Notes under the pieces: model-generated | The model's input: only the letters and a program-made list of their open reading frames with translations | The model's database searches: none | Told to the model about the DNA's origin: nothing | Source of the DNA: JBHFEI01 sp041928815 | GTDB lineage: Bacteria > Pseudomonadota > Alphaproteobacteria > Rhizobiales > Rhizobiaceae | Direction: 5' to 3' | NCBI RefSeq assembly: GCF_041928815.1 | Contig: NZ_JBHFEI010000003.1 | Location: 62,001-126,000, forward strand | DNA: 64,000 nucleotides | Made by a program: the position numbers and the translations under genes | Shown here: piece after piece, positions 9,195 through 17,442 of the stretch | How the letters are laid out: every line of letters starts with the position of its first letter | How positions within the stretch are numbered: the stretch's first letter is position 1

Positions 9195-9677
9195 TCAGGA
9201 TTGCCAGGGAATGTCGAGGCGCTGGCCGATGTCGGCGGCAAGCGCATCCGCGCCGTAGGCCGGGCCGATCATGACCCGGTCGAGGTCGTCGAGCATCGTC
9301 GCCGTCGCGGCGTCGAGCGGCGCGATATAGCCGTGGGCTGCGGTCGCGAGAACGAAGCTGCGCATCGCCCCGCTGTCGCGCAGGTCGCCGAGATGCAGCA
9401 TCTGCCGCCCGCTCGAGATGTCGGCGACGATCACCCGGCCGTTCGGGGTGACGCGCACCTGCGGCGAGGGTTCCGGTGCTGCGGGAGGCGCGCCACCGAC
9501 ATGGATGACCAGCCCTTCGGCCTCGGGTTTCTGTTTCGGCTGCAGCGAGCGGGAATAGTGGCCGTCGCTCAGCAGATCGGCGAGCCGGTGGATCGTTCCC
9601 CGGTTCTGCCGGAGCATGTCCTTGAGATGCGCGTCCTCCCGACGCGGACCGTCGCGCTTCGAAATGATCTCGACCAT
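9195..9677 (-). CDS. Hypothetical protein upstream of the sigma-54 regulator
   Basis: Product unrecognised. The 160-aa protein is soluble and has no signal peptide or membrane segment. Its N-terminal third is charged, with MVEIISKRDGPRREDAHLK. A Pro/Ala-rich linker around residue 70 precedes an alpha/beta-looking C-terminal part with VRVTPNGRVIVADISSG and MLDDLDRVMIGPAYGADALA. The ATG at 9677 is preceded by GGGAGG at good spacing; a longer reading from 9743 has no such signal. It lies 73 nt upstream of, and in the same direction as, the AcoR-type regulator, so the two may be co-transcribed. Confidence 0.6.
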   Translation of the reverse strand: MVEIISKRDGPRREDAHLKDMLRQNRGTIHRLADLLSDGHYSRSLQPKQKPEAEGLVIHVGGAPPAAPEPSPQVRVTPNGRVIVADISSGRQMLHLGDLRDSGAMRSFVLATAAHGYIAPLDAATATMLDDLDRVMIGPAYGADALAADIGQRLDIPWQS

Positions 9678-9978
9678 GGAGTCCTCCCAGACGTCAGCGG
9701 CATGTTCGATGCATTTTGTCGTTTCGGGAACGGAGCGTAGCACATTTCCTCCGATGTACTATGCGTTCTGCGGGTCTCCCGATGCATTTGGATGCCGGAT
9801 TTTCAAGGTGCCGGCCGCGTCCTGCGCGCGGTGGCGTTTGTCCTGTCATGATAGCGTCGTCACCGGCGAACGGGTGGTGCAGGAGGGCGGCGTTCGCGCG
9901 CGGCGCCGCGCGATTGACAGGCCGCCGGCGCCGCCCGACAGTACGGCGCATGTCATGCCGAAAGTGAAAGTCGAGTCC
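9678..9978. other. Divergent intergenic region between hypothetical gene and SDR gene
   Basis: About 300 nt separate the leftward hypothetical gene from the rightward SDR gene, so it must hold both promoters. No convincing sigma-54 -24/-12 pair, sigma-70 pair or long inverted repeat was found by eye. Confidence 0.4.
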
Positions 9979-10698
9979 ATGCGCCTGAAAGATCGTGTCG
10001 TCCTGGTCACCGGTGCCTCCCGCGGGATCGGTCTCGGGATCGTCGAACGCTTCGCCGAGGAGGGGGCGGTCGTCGTCGCGGCGAGCAGCCGGCCGGAGGG
10101 GTGCGCCTATCCCGCCGGGGTCGAGGCGATCCGCCTCGATGTCTCCAGCGAGGAGGACTGGCGGGACGCCGTCGGCACCGTTCTCTCGACCCACGGCCGC
10201 ATCGACGCACTGGTCAACAATGCCGGCATCATCTCCTATGAGCCCCTCGACACGCTGAGCCTTGCCGAATGGAGCCGCATCGTCGCCGTCAACCAGACCG
10301 GCGTCTTCCTCGGCATGCGCGCGGTGGTCGAGCCGATGAAGAGGGCGGGGCGCGGCGCCATCGTCAACATCTCCTCGATCTGGGGCAATGCGTCCGTTTC
10401 CGGCGCGCACGCCTACCATGCAACCAAGGGCGCGGTGCGCAACATGACGAAGAACGCGGCGATCACCTATGCGCCGTTCGGCATCCGGGTGAATTCCGTC
10501 CATCCGGGCTTCATCGCCACGCCGCTGACCGATTCCCAGCCCGCCGATCTCAACCGCGTGGTCATCGAGGCGACACCGATGAAACGCGCCGGCACGCCGC
10601 GCGAGATCGCCCATGGCTGCCTGTTCCTCGTCAGCGACGAAAGCAGCTTCATGACCGGCTCCGAGCTCGTGATCGACGGTGGCTATCTCGCCCAGTAG
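9979..10698 (+). CDS. Short-chain dehydrogenase/reductase
   Basis: A classical SDR oxidoreductase of 239 aa. The Rossmann motif TGASRGIGLG is near the N-terminus, then NNAGI, the catalytic Ser in NISSIWG, the YxxxK pair in AYHATKGA, and PGFIATPL. It should interconvert an alcohol and a ketone with NAD(P)H. Beside the monooxygenase locus it could oxidise the secondary alcohol product (for example 2-propanol to acetone), but that is inference. The ATG at 9979 is chosen because the family begins with RLKDRVVLVTG; an in-frame ATG at 9955 is possible and neither has a strong ribosome-binding site. Confidence 0.8.
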   Translation: MRLKDRVVLVTGASRGIGLGIVERFAEEGAVVVAASSRPEGCAYPAGVEAIRLDVSSEEDWRDAVGTVLSTHGRIDALVNNAGIISYEPLDTLSLAEWSRIVAVNQTGVFLGMRAVVEPMKRAGRGAIVNISSIWGNASVSGAHAYHATKGAVRNMTKNAAITYAPFGIRVNSVHPGFIATPLTDSQPADLNRVVIEATPMKRAGTPREIAHGCLFLVSDESSFMTGSELVIDGGYLAQ

Positions 10699-10720
10699 GC
10701 GCAAGCCGCGCGGCGGCGGA

Positions 10721-10732
10721 CATAAATTTATG
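10721..10732. promoter_or_regulatory. 12-bp perfect palindrome upstream of the AraC-type gene
   Basis: CATAAATTTATG is a perfect palindrome 106 nt before the araC-type start codon, in an AT-rich pocket. It may be an operator or part of the promoter; no regulator is assigned. Confidence 0.35.
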
Positions 10733-10838
10733 CGCTTTTTGCCAATACGGCGCCCGAAAATGCTGTATCCTTCCTTCCACAAAAAGAACGGGCCGACCCC
10801 GGCAGGCTGGGGCCCGGCAGGCAGGGGAATGTCGAGGA

Positions 10839-11801
10839 ATGAGATACGTCGTCGATAGCATCGGCGGCCGTTCGGGCGGGGATGCCTGGCAGGCCGCGGT
10901 CACCGAAACCTACTTTCCGCTCGATACGGATTATCGCAGCCGGCGTGAATTCTCGGGTGTGCTCGAAACCTGGAATCTCGGCCTGATCGGCGTGTCGAAG
11001 ATGCGCTGCGGCGGGGTCAGCTACCGCAGGCATCGCCGCCACTTCCTGAACGAGCGGGATGCGAGCCTGCTGATCACCGTGCCGGAGACGAGCGAGGTGC
11101 ATTTCTCGCAAGGGTCGCGCACCGTCGCCTGCGCGCCGGGCGGTTTCATCGTCGAGCGCGGCGATGCCCCTTACGAATTCTGGCACGGCCGGCCGAACGC
11201 GCTCTGGGTGTTGAAGGTGCCGTCGGCAAGCGTGCGCTCGCGCATCGGCGCGACCGAGCGGCTGAGCGCGCTGAGTTTCGACGCGACGCGCGGGGTCGCC
11301 GCCCTCTTCCTCGACACGGTGCGCACCACGATCGGCCATATCGACGAGATCGACGCGGCGGCGCGCGAGATGATGGGCCGGCACATCCTCGACATGCTCT
11401 GCCTCTCGATCGTCAGCGACGAGCGGGTGCTGAACAGCAGCGTCTCTTCCATCCGCGCCGGGCACCTGCACCGCGCCGAGCAGTATATCCGCGACAATCT
11501 GAAGGACCCGGCGCTCGGCCCCCAGGCGGTGGCGGAGGCCTGCGGCATCTCGTTGCGCTACCTGCAGGGCCTGTTCCAGGACAGCGACGCCTCGATCGTC
11601 GGCTTCATCCGCGACAGCCGCCTCGACCACTGCGCCGAGGAACTGATGTCGGCGACGAACACCGCGACGATCGCCGAGATCGCCTATCGCTGGGGCTTTG
11701 CCGACCAGTCGCAGTTCTCCAAGCATTACCGGGCGCGCTTCGGCCGCTCGCCGAGCGACACGCGCCGGGAGGCCGTGGCGCGGGCGGGCAGCCGGCACTA
11801 G
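10839..11801 (+). CDS. AraC-family transcriptional regulator
   Basis: A 320-aa regulator. The N-terminal two-thirds resembles the AraC-binding-like (FeaR-type) sensor domain, with YRRHRRHFLNERDASLLITV and APGGFIVERGDAPYEF. The C-terminal AraC double helix-turn-helix runs from about residue 215 (AEQYIRDNLKDPALGPQAVAE) to YRWGFADQSQFSKHYRARFG. The ATG at 10839 follows AGGGGA at 10 nt. It lies directly upstream of the hydantoinase/molybdenum-hydroxylase operon and in the same direction, so it is the likely regulator of that operon; control of the SDR gene is also possible. Confidence 0.85.
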   Translation: MRYVVDSIGGRSGGDAWQAAVTETYFPLDTDYRSRREFSGVLETWNLGLIGVSKMRCGGVSYRRHRRHFLNERDASLLITVPETSEVHFSQGSRTVACAPGGFIVERGDAPYEFWHGRPNALWVLKVPSASVRSRIGATERLSALSFDATRGVAALFLDTVRTTIGHIDEIDAAAREMMGRHILDMLCLSIVSDERVLNSSVSSIRAGHLHRAEQYIRDNLKDPALGPQAVAEACGISLRYLQGLFQDSDASIVGFIRDSRLDHCAEELMSATNTATIAEIAYRWGFADQSQFSKHYRARFGRSPSDTRREAVARAGSRH

Positions 11802-11866
11802 GGTTGTCGGGGATGGGGTGGACCCCGGTTATCCCGAAACGACAAACGACAGCAAAAGAGCCGCGG

Positions 11867-11897
11867 GTCTGTCTGGTTCAGAATGAACCTGACAGAC
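11867..11897. promoter_or_regulatory. Inverted repeat between AraC-type gene and hyuA
   Basis: GTCTGTCTGGTTC (11867-11879) and GAACCTGACAGAC (11885-11897) form a 13-bp inverted repeat with one mismatch and a 5-nt loop. There is no T-tract. It lies 103 nt before hyuA, so it may be an operator for that operon or a weak terminator of the regulator gene. Confidence 0.45.
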
Positions 11898-12000
11898 TCC
11901 AGCCATAGGTTTCATCGATGTCACGACGCTGACGCCGCCTCCCGGAGACGCGGCGGTCGGGCAGCCGTGTCCGCAACACCCAGCCTGCAAAGGACCGAAC

Positions 12001-14031
12001 ATGACGAAGACGAGAGTGGCCGTGGATGTCGGAGGCACCTTCACCGATATCTGCATCATGGACGAGGAAACGGGTGCGATCCGCATCGAGAAGACGGCCT
12101 CGACGCCGCACGACCCGATGCAGGCGATCCTCAACGGCATCGAGCAGGGCGGCATCGATCTTTCAGAGGTGACGATGTTCTCCCACGGCACCACGGTCGC
12201 CACCAACGCGCTGATCACCCGCCGCCTGCCGCGCACCGCCATGGTCTGCACCGAGGGGTTCCGCGATGTCGTGGAAATCCGCCGGGCGAACAAGGAAGAC
12301 CTCTGGGACACCTACAAGGATGTCGCCAAGCCCTATATCCCGCGCCGCGACCGGCTGACGGTCGGCGAGCGTGTCGATGCGACGGGCGCGGTGCTGGAGG
12401 CGCTGAACGAGGAGGAGGCCCGCCGCGTCGCCGCCGTGTTGAAGAAGCGCGAGGTCAAGTCGATCGCCGTCTGCTTCATGAATGCCTATGTCAACGGTGC
12501 GAACGAGCGGCGCATGCGCGATATCCTGAAGGAGGTCATGCCGGACGTGCCGGTGTCGATCTCCTCGGAGGTCATGCCTGAGATCTTCGAGCATGAGCGT
12601 TTCTCCACCACGATGGCCAACACGGTCTGCGCTCCCGTCGTCGTCGACTATGTCTCGCGGCTTGGCGACGCGCTGGCTGCGGGCGGCTACACGCGCGACC
12701 TGCTTCTCCTTCATTCCGGCGGCGGCGTGATGACGCCCGGCAGCGTGCGCGATTTCTCCGCCCGCCTCGCCGGCTCGGGCATCGCCGCCGGTGCGATCGC
12801 CAGCCGCTTCATCGGCAATCTCTGCGGCTTCCCCAATTCGATCGGCTTCGACATGGGCGGCACCTCGACCGACGTGTCGCTCGCCTGGAACGGCGAGCCG
12901 CGCATCACCAAGGACTGGTACATCGAGTATGGCTATCCGATCCGGTTCCCCTCGATCGAGGTACTGACGATCGGCGCCGGCGGCGGCTCGCTCGCCTGGC
13001 GCGACGAGGGCGGTTCGCTGCGCAACGGCCCGCAATCGGCCGGCGCCTATCCGGGTCCCGCCTGCTACAAGAACGGCAACGGGACGGCGACCAACACCGA
13101 CGCCAATGTCGTGCTCGGCCGGCTCGGCACCAGCCTTGCCGGCGGCAAGATCACGCTCGACCCGGCGCTTGCCGAGACGGCGGTGAGGACCACGGTCGCG
13201 GAACCCTTCGGCATGGAGCTGCACCAGGCGGCGGAGGCGATCGTCGCCGTCGCCAATGCCAACATGGCGAATGCCGTGCGGCTGCTCTCCATCAGTCGCG
13301 GCTATGACCCGCGCGATTTCGCCCTCGTCGCCTTCGGCGGCGCCGGCGCGCTGCATGGTGCTGCTGTGGCAAAGGAACTGGCGATTCCGACCGTGATCGT
13401 CCCGCCCAATCCCGGCGTGACGTCTGCGCTGGGTTGCCTGCTCGTCGACATCCAGCACGATTTCTCCGACAGTTTCATGGCGGATGCGTCCTCCGTGGCA
13501 CCCGAGGAGATGGAGGCGGCGTTTGCCCGCATGGAGGCGCACGCCGTCGAGCGGCTGGCGCATGAGGGCGTCGCCGAGAAGGACATGGCGCTGCAACGTT
13601 CCGTCGAGATGATGTATCAGGGCCAGTGGCGCTCGCTGTCCGTGGCCGCGCCCGCCCGCATCGTCAGCGTCGCCGACCTGATCGAGGCCTTCCACGCCGA
13701 GCACCAGCGCGAGTTCAACTTCCGCCGCGACGAGGCGCCGGTCTCCGTCTTCCGCGTCGCCGTCAAGGCGCTCGGCATCGTGCCCAAGGCGGATCTGCCG
13801 AAATATGACGAGGTCGCCCATGCCCCGGAGCCCGTCGGCCGCCGGGCGGTCTGGTTCGACGGCGTGTCCCACGACGCAGCGATCTACGAGCGCGAAAAAC
13901 TCTCCGCCGGCGCGGCCTTTTCCGGTCCGGCGATCGTCGAGCAGTTCGACAGCACCACCGTGGTGCCGCCCGGCATGGGCGCGAAGGTCGACGCCTTCCT
14001 CAACATCCTGATCACGACGACGAAGGGCTGA
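12001..14031 (+). CDS. hyuA: Hydantoinase/oxoprolinase family protein, subunit A
   Basis: A 676-aa protein of the ATP-dependent hydantoinase/5-oxoprolinase A family. It has an ASKHA-type nucleotide-binding N-terminus (VAVDVGGTFTDICIMDEETG) and the family motifs FSHGTTVATNALI, IGFDMGGTSTDVSL and FGGAGALHGAAVAKEL. These enzymes couple ATP hydrolysis to opening of cyclic amides or, in acetone and acetophenone carboxylases, to carboxylation of ketones. Partnered with HyuB 3 nt downstream and with a molybdenum hydroxylase, its substrate is probably a product of that oxidase. The small third subunit typical of acetone carboxylase (AcxC) is not present here. Confidence 0.86.
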   Translation: MTKTRVAVDVGGTFTDICIMDEETGAIRIEKTASTPHDPMQAILNGIEQGGIDLSEVTMFSHGTTVATNALITRRLPRTAMVCTEGFRDVVEIRRANKEDLWDTYKDVAKPYIPRRDRLTVGERVDATGAVLEALNEEEARRVAAVLKKREVKSIAVCFMNAYVNGANERRMRDILKEVMPDVPVSISSEVMPEIFEHERFSTTMANTVCAPVVVDYVSRLGDALAAGGYTRDLLLLHSGGGVMTPGSVRDFSARLAGSGIAAGAIASRFIGNLCGFPNSIGFDMGGTSTDVSLAWNGEPRITKDWYIEYGYPIRFPSIEVLTIGAGGGSLAWRDEGGSLRNGPQSAGAYPGPACYKNGNGTATNTDANVVLGRLGTSLAGGKITLDPALAETAVRTTVAEPFGMELHQAAEAIVAVANANMANAVRLLSISRGYDPRDFALVAFGGAGALHGAAVAKELAIPTVIVPPNPGVTSALGCLLVDIQHDFSDSFMADASSVAPEEMEAAFARMEAHAVERLAHEGVAEKDMALQRSVEMMYQGQWRSLSVAAPARIVSVADLIEAFHAEHQREFNFRRDEAPVSVFRVAVKALGIVPKADLPKYDEVAHAPEPVGRRAVWFDGVSHDAAIYEREKLSAGAAFSGPAIVEQFDSTTVVPPGMGAKVDAFLNILITTTKG

Positions 14032-14034
14032 GCC

Positions 14035-16002
14035 ATGAACACCTTCCCGCAGACGGAACAGAGCCTCGATCCCGTCACCTTCGAGGTGCTGAAGAATTCC
14101 TTCATCACCGCCGTCGACCAGATGGCCGAGCAGATGCTGCGCACCTGCTATTCCTTCGTCATCTACAACCGCGACTTCTCCAACGCGCTGCACGATGCCG
14201 ACGGCAATTCGGTGGCGCAGGGCAATTACGACATCGCCGTCCATGTCGGCACGCTGCACAACACCTGCAAGGAGGTGATCCGCGTGTTCGAGGGCGAGAT
14301 GGCGCCGGGCGACGTCTACGCCATCAACGACCCTTACGCCGGCGGCACCCATTTCAGCGACGTGCGCCTCGTCCGGCCGATCTTCGACGAGGACAAGCTG
14401 ATCGGTTTCTCGCAGTCGAACGGCCACTGGTCGGATCTCGGCGGCTCGGTGCCCGGTTCCTTCGACGTCTCGGCCCGCGACATGTTCCGCGAGGGCATGC
14501 GCATCACCCCGGTCCGCCTCTTCCGCGGCGGCACCTTCTGCTCGGACGTCGCCAACCTGATCGCCGCCCAGACCCGCGATCCGGCCTCGATCATCGGCGA
14601 CATCCATTCGCAGGCCCAGGCGACCCAGGTCGCCGAGCGCGAACTTCTCCGGCTCGTGCGCAAATATGGCCGCCAGCAGGTGACGCAGGGCATGCAGGAG
14701 GTGCAGGACTATGTCGAGCGCGCCGTGCGTCGTCGCGTCGCCGAACTGCCGGACGGCACCTGGGAGACGGTCGACTATATCGACCGCGATCCCGCGACCG
14801 GCGAGGGCATGATCCCGATCCGCATCAAGATGACGATCAAGGGCGACCAGATCCACTATGATTTCACCGGCAGCCATTCGACCATCGCCTCGATGTACAA
14901 TTCGGCGCCCGGCGCCACCTTCTCGGCTGTCGTCGCCGGCACCAAGACCTTCTTCCCCGACCTGCCGCTCAATTCCGGCTTCTACCGGATGATCTCGGTG
15001 ACGGCGCCGAAGAACAGCGTCGTCAGCGCCGAATGGCCGGTCGCCGTCACCGGCTTCCTCATGCCCTTCGAGAAGATCATGAACGCGATCTTCGAGATGT
15101 GGTCGAAGATCATGCCGGAGCGGGCGATCGCCTGCGCCTTCAACCTCGAATACCTGCTCGCCGGCGGCCGCGACGCCCGCAAGCCGGAAAAGCCGATCTT
15201 CATGTTCTACGAATGGCTGCCGGGCGGCTGGGGCGGGCGCAACGGCAAGGACGGCGCCGACGTCACCACCGCCTGCTTCGGCACCGGGCTGATGTCGCAG
15301 CCGAACGAGGGCAACGAGCGCGTCAACCCGACCCGCACCACCGAATTCCAGATCCTGCGCGACTCGGCCGGTCCCGGCAAATGGCGCGGCGGCGTCGGCC
15401 TGCAGAAGACCTCGGTGCTGCTGGAAGCGGAAAGCGCCGTCATGTCCTATATATGCGACCGCGAGCGCGCCGTCGTCTGGGGCGTCGACGGCGGCCTTCC
15501 CTCGATGCCGCACGGGCTGACCATCCGCCGCGCCGGCGACGAGAACGCCAAGTGGCTCGGCTCGGTCTTCTCCGACTATCCGGTCTTCTCCGGCGACGAG
15601 TTCGCCCGGCCGACCGCCGGCGGCGGCGGCTTCGGCGATCCCTTGGAGCGCGATCCGGAAAAGGTGAAGGAGGACGTCATCGACGACTACGTCTCGATCG
15701 CGCGGGCGAAGGCGGATTACGGCGTGGTCATCCGCGAGATCGACGCCGACCTTTGCGCCTACGAGGTGGACTTGGCGGCGACCGAAGCGGCCCGCGCCGA
15801 GATCCGCGCCGGGCGCAGGGACTGGGCGCGTACCGATCCGGAGATCGTCTCGCAAAAATACCGGGCCGGGGAGATCGATGCGCTCGACGCGGTGCGCCGC
15901 TATGCCGTCATCCTCGACTGGGAGACGGGCGCCGTGCTGCCGAAGACGACCGCGCAGTTCCGAGAAAGCTTCGAAGCGCGCTCCGTCGCCCATTGGGGCT
16001 GA
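14035..16002 (+). CDS. hyuB: Hydantoinase/oxoprolinase family protein, subunit B
   Basis: A 655-aa HyuB/oxoprolinase-B protein, the partner of HyuA. Typical motifs are DPVTFEVLKNSFITAVDQMAE at the N-terminus, INDPYAGGTHFSDV, the central IHYDFTGSH, and TPRTTAGGGG-like glycines near the end (RPTAGGGGFGDP). Length is in the usual hydantoinase B range and shorter than the acetone carboxylase alpha subunit. The start codon lies 3 nt after the hyuA stop, which indicates coupled translation. A hairpin with five T residues follows, before the molybdenum hydroxylase genes. Confidence 0.86.
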   Translation: MNTFPQTEQSLDPVTFEVLKNSFITAVDQMAEQMLRTCYSFVIYNRDFSNALHDADGNSVAQGNYDIAVHVGTLHNTCKEVIRVFEGEMAPGDVYAINDPYAGGTHFSDVRLVRPIFDEDKLIGFSQSNGHWSDLGGSVPGSFDVSARDMFREGMRITPVRLFRGGTFCSDVANLIAAQTRDPASIIGDIHSQAQATQVAERELLRLVRKYGRQQVTQGMQEVQDYVERAVRRRVAELPDGTWETVDYIDRDPATGEGMIPIRIKMTIKGDQIHYDFTGSHSTIASMYNSAPGATFSAVVAGTKTFFPDLPLNSGFYRMISVTAPKNSVVSAEWPVAVTGFLMPFEKIMNAIFEMWSKIMPERAIACAFNLEYLLAGGRDARKPEKPIFMFYEWLPGGWGGRNGKDGADVTTACFGTGLMSQPNEGNERVNPTRTTEFQILRDSAGPGKWRGGVGLQKTSVLLEAESAVMSYICDRERAVVWGVDGGLPSMPHGLTIRRAGDENAKWLGSVFSDYPVFSGDEFARPTAGGGGFGDPLERDPEKVKEDVIDDYVSIARAKADYGVVIREIDADLCAYEVDLAATEAARAEIRAGRRDWARTDPEIVSQKYRAGEIDALDAVRRYAVILDWETGAVLPKTTAQFRESFEARSVAHWG

Positions 16003-16012
16003 GACATCGCCA

Positions 16013-16047
16013 GCGCGGCGGATTTCAGGTTCGCCGCGCCGCTTTTT
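16013..16047 (+). terminator. Terminator-like hairpin between hyuB and the molybdenum hydroxylase genes
   Basis: GCGCGGCG (16013-16020) pairs with CGCCGCGC (16032-16039), and TTTTT follows at 16043-16047. It lies inside what otherwise looks like one operon, so it could reduce expression of the downstream genes instead of ending the transcript completely. Confidence 0.55.
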
Positions 16048-16105
16048 CATGCGACGATGCTGCATCGCATCAATCGCGACTGCATTGCGAAGGGAGCCCC
16101 CGGCG

Positions 16106-16963
16106 ATGATCCTTGACGAAAAGCGCATGCTTCTGTCGCCCGCGACGCTCGGCGAGGCGCTCGCCGCGCGTCGGCAGGGCGCGCAGGTGCTCGCCGGCGC
16201 GACCTGGCTGATGCGCGATCCGCGCCGGAGCGTTCCGCTCCCGGCGTCTCTCGTGTCGCTGCACCGGATCGCGGACCTTTCCGCCGTCGAGATCGGCGCC
16301 GACCATGTGACGATCGGCGCCGGCGTGACGCATGAGGCGCTGGCCCGGGCGCTCGGTGGCGTGCCGGAATTCGCCGCCGTCACCGACGCCGCGCGTGGCG
16401 CGGCCAATCCGGCGATCCGGCGCGTGGCGACCGTCGGCGGCAATCTCTGCACGCCGGATTTTGCCGCCGCCGACCTCGTGCCCGCCTTTCTCGCCTGCGG
16501 GGCTTCCGTGGAGGTGGAAACGGCGCAGGGCACCCTCGTCCTGCCGATGCCGGACTTTCTCGCGCGTCGCCGCGCCTTGCTTGTCGATGCCCTCGTGACC
16601 CGCATCCGCTGTCCGCGCGACATCATGGCGAGCGCACACCGGCGGCTGCCGCTGCGCCGGGCCGGCGACTATCCCGTCGCCATCGTCTCGGTCGCACGCG
16701 ACGGGGACGGCCGCCTGCGCATCGCCGTCGGTTCGGTCGAGCCGGAGGCGCGGCGCTGGACGGCGCTGGAGGCGGCAATCGCCGCCGAGGCCGGGCCGGG
16801 ATGGCAGGAGCCGCAGCGCGTCGCGGCGCTCGCGGCCGAACACAATGATTTCGAGGGCCGCGACGGCATCGAGGCCGACGGCTGGTATCGCCGGCAGGTG
16901 CTGCCGGCGCTTCTCGGCCGCGCGCTGGCCGGGCTTTCCGCGAAAGGGGATCCTGCGGCATGA
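16106..16963 (+). CDS. coxM: Molybdenum hydroxylase FAD-binding (medium) subunit
   Basis: A 285-aa FAD-binding subunit of the xanthine dehydrogenase/CO dehydrogenase CoxM family. FAD-binding motifs are VLAGATWLMRD (a variant of the AGGT motif), VTIGAGVTHEAL and RVATVGGNLCTP. It passes electrons from the iron-sulfur subunit to its acceptor. The ATG at 16106 follows AGGGAG. Its stop codon overlaps the next gene's start (ATGA), showing translational coupling. It is the first of three contiguous genes for a heterotrimeric enzyme. Confidence 0.88.
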   Translation: MILDEKRMLLSPATLGEALAARRQGAQVLAGATWLMRDPRRSVPLPASLVSLHRIADLSAVEIGADHVTIGAGVTHEALARALGGVPEFAAVTDAARGAANPAIRRVATVGGNLCTPDFAAADLVPAFLACGASVEVETAQGTLVLPMPDFLARRRALLVDALVTRIRCPRDIMASAHRRLPLRRAGDYPVAIVSVARDGDGRLRIAVGSVEPEARRWTALEAAIAAEAGPGWQEPQRVAALAAEHNDFEGRDGIEADGWYRRQVLPALLGRALAGLSAKGDPAA

Positions 16964-17442
16964 CGGTGACCTTCACGCTCAATGGCGGCACCTGCCGCTT
17001 CCATGGCGATCCGATGACGCCGCTGGTCGATCTGCTGCGCAACGAGCGCTACCTGACCGGCACCAAGGCCGTCTGCCGCGAGGGCTTTTGCGGCGCCTGC
17101 ACCGTCGAGGTGGACGGGGCGGCGGTGATGTCCTGCCTGAAGCCGGTCGGGCTCCTTGCCGGTTCCTCGGTGACGACGATCGAGGCGCTGGCGACCGGCG
17201 AGGCGGCGATGCATCCGCTGCAGGCCGCCTTCGCCGAGGCCGACGTCGTCCAGTGCGGCATGTGCTTTCCCGGCATGGTGATGAGCCTCTCCGCCTTCCT
17301 GCGCGACACTCCGGCTCCGGACCGGGAGGCGGTAAAGGCGGCGATGGTCGGCAATATCTGTCGCTGCACCGGCTATGAACGCATCGTCGATGCCGTCATG
17401 GCCTTCGTCGCGCGCGGGCAGGAGGGGGCGACCCATGGCTGA
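16960..17442 (+). CDS. coxS: Molybdenum hydroxylase [2Fe-2S] (small) subunit
   Basis: A 160-aa iron-sulfur subunit with two [2Fe-2S] clusters. The first uses CREGFCGAC (about residues 41-49) plus the Cys in VMSC. The second uses CGMC and CRC in QCGMCFPG and NICRCTGY. The usual sequence for the second motif is CGFCTPG; the Met and Phe replacements are conservative and keep all cysteines. It overlaps coxM by 4 nt and coxL by 8 nt, so the three subunits are co-translated. Confidence 0.9.
   Translation: MTVTFTLNGGTCRFHGDPMTPLVDLLRNERYLTGTKAVCREGFCGACTVEVDGAAVMSCLKPVGLLAGSSVTTIEALATGEAAMHPLQAAFAEADVVQCGMCFPGMVMSLSAFLRDTPAPDREAVKAAMVGNICRCTGYERIVDAVMAFVARGQEGATHG

Noticed and set aside
12001..16002. 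HyuA/HyuB as acetone carboxylase subunits
   Set aside because: Attractive beside a ketone/alkane monooxygenase, but no AcxC-type small subunit is present and HyuB is shorter than the carboxylase alpha subunit.
12163..16626. A 1487-codon open frame on the minus strand opposite hyuA/hyuB
   Set aside because: It is a composition artefact of GC-rich coding on the plus strand: the opposite strand encodes two clear family proteins, and the antisense translation is low-complexity Arg/Asp/Gly-rich with no domain.
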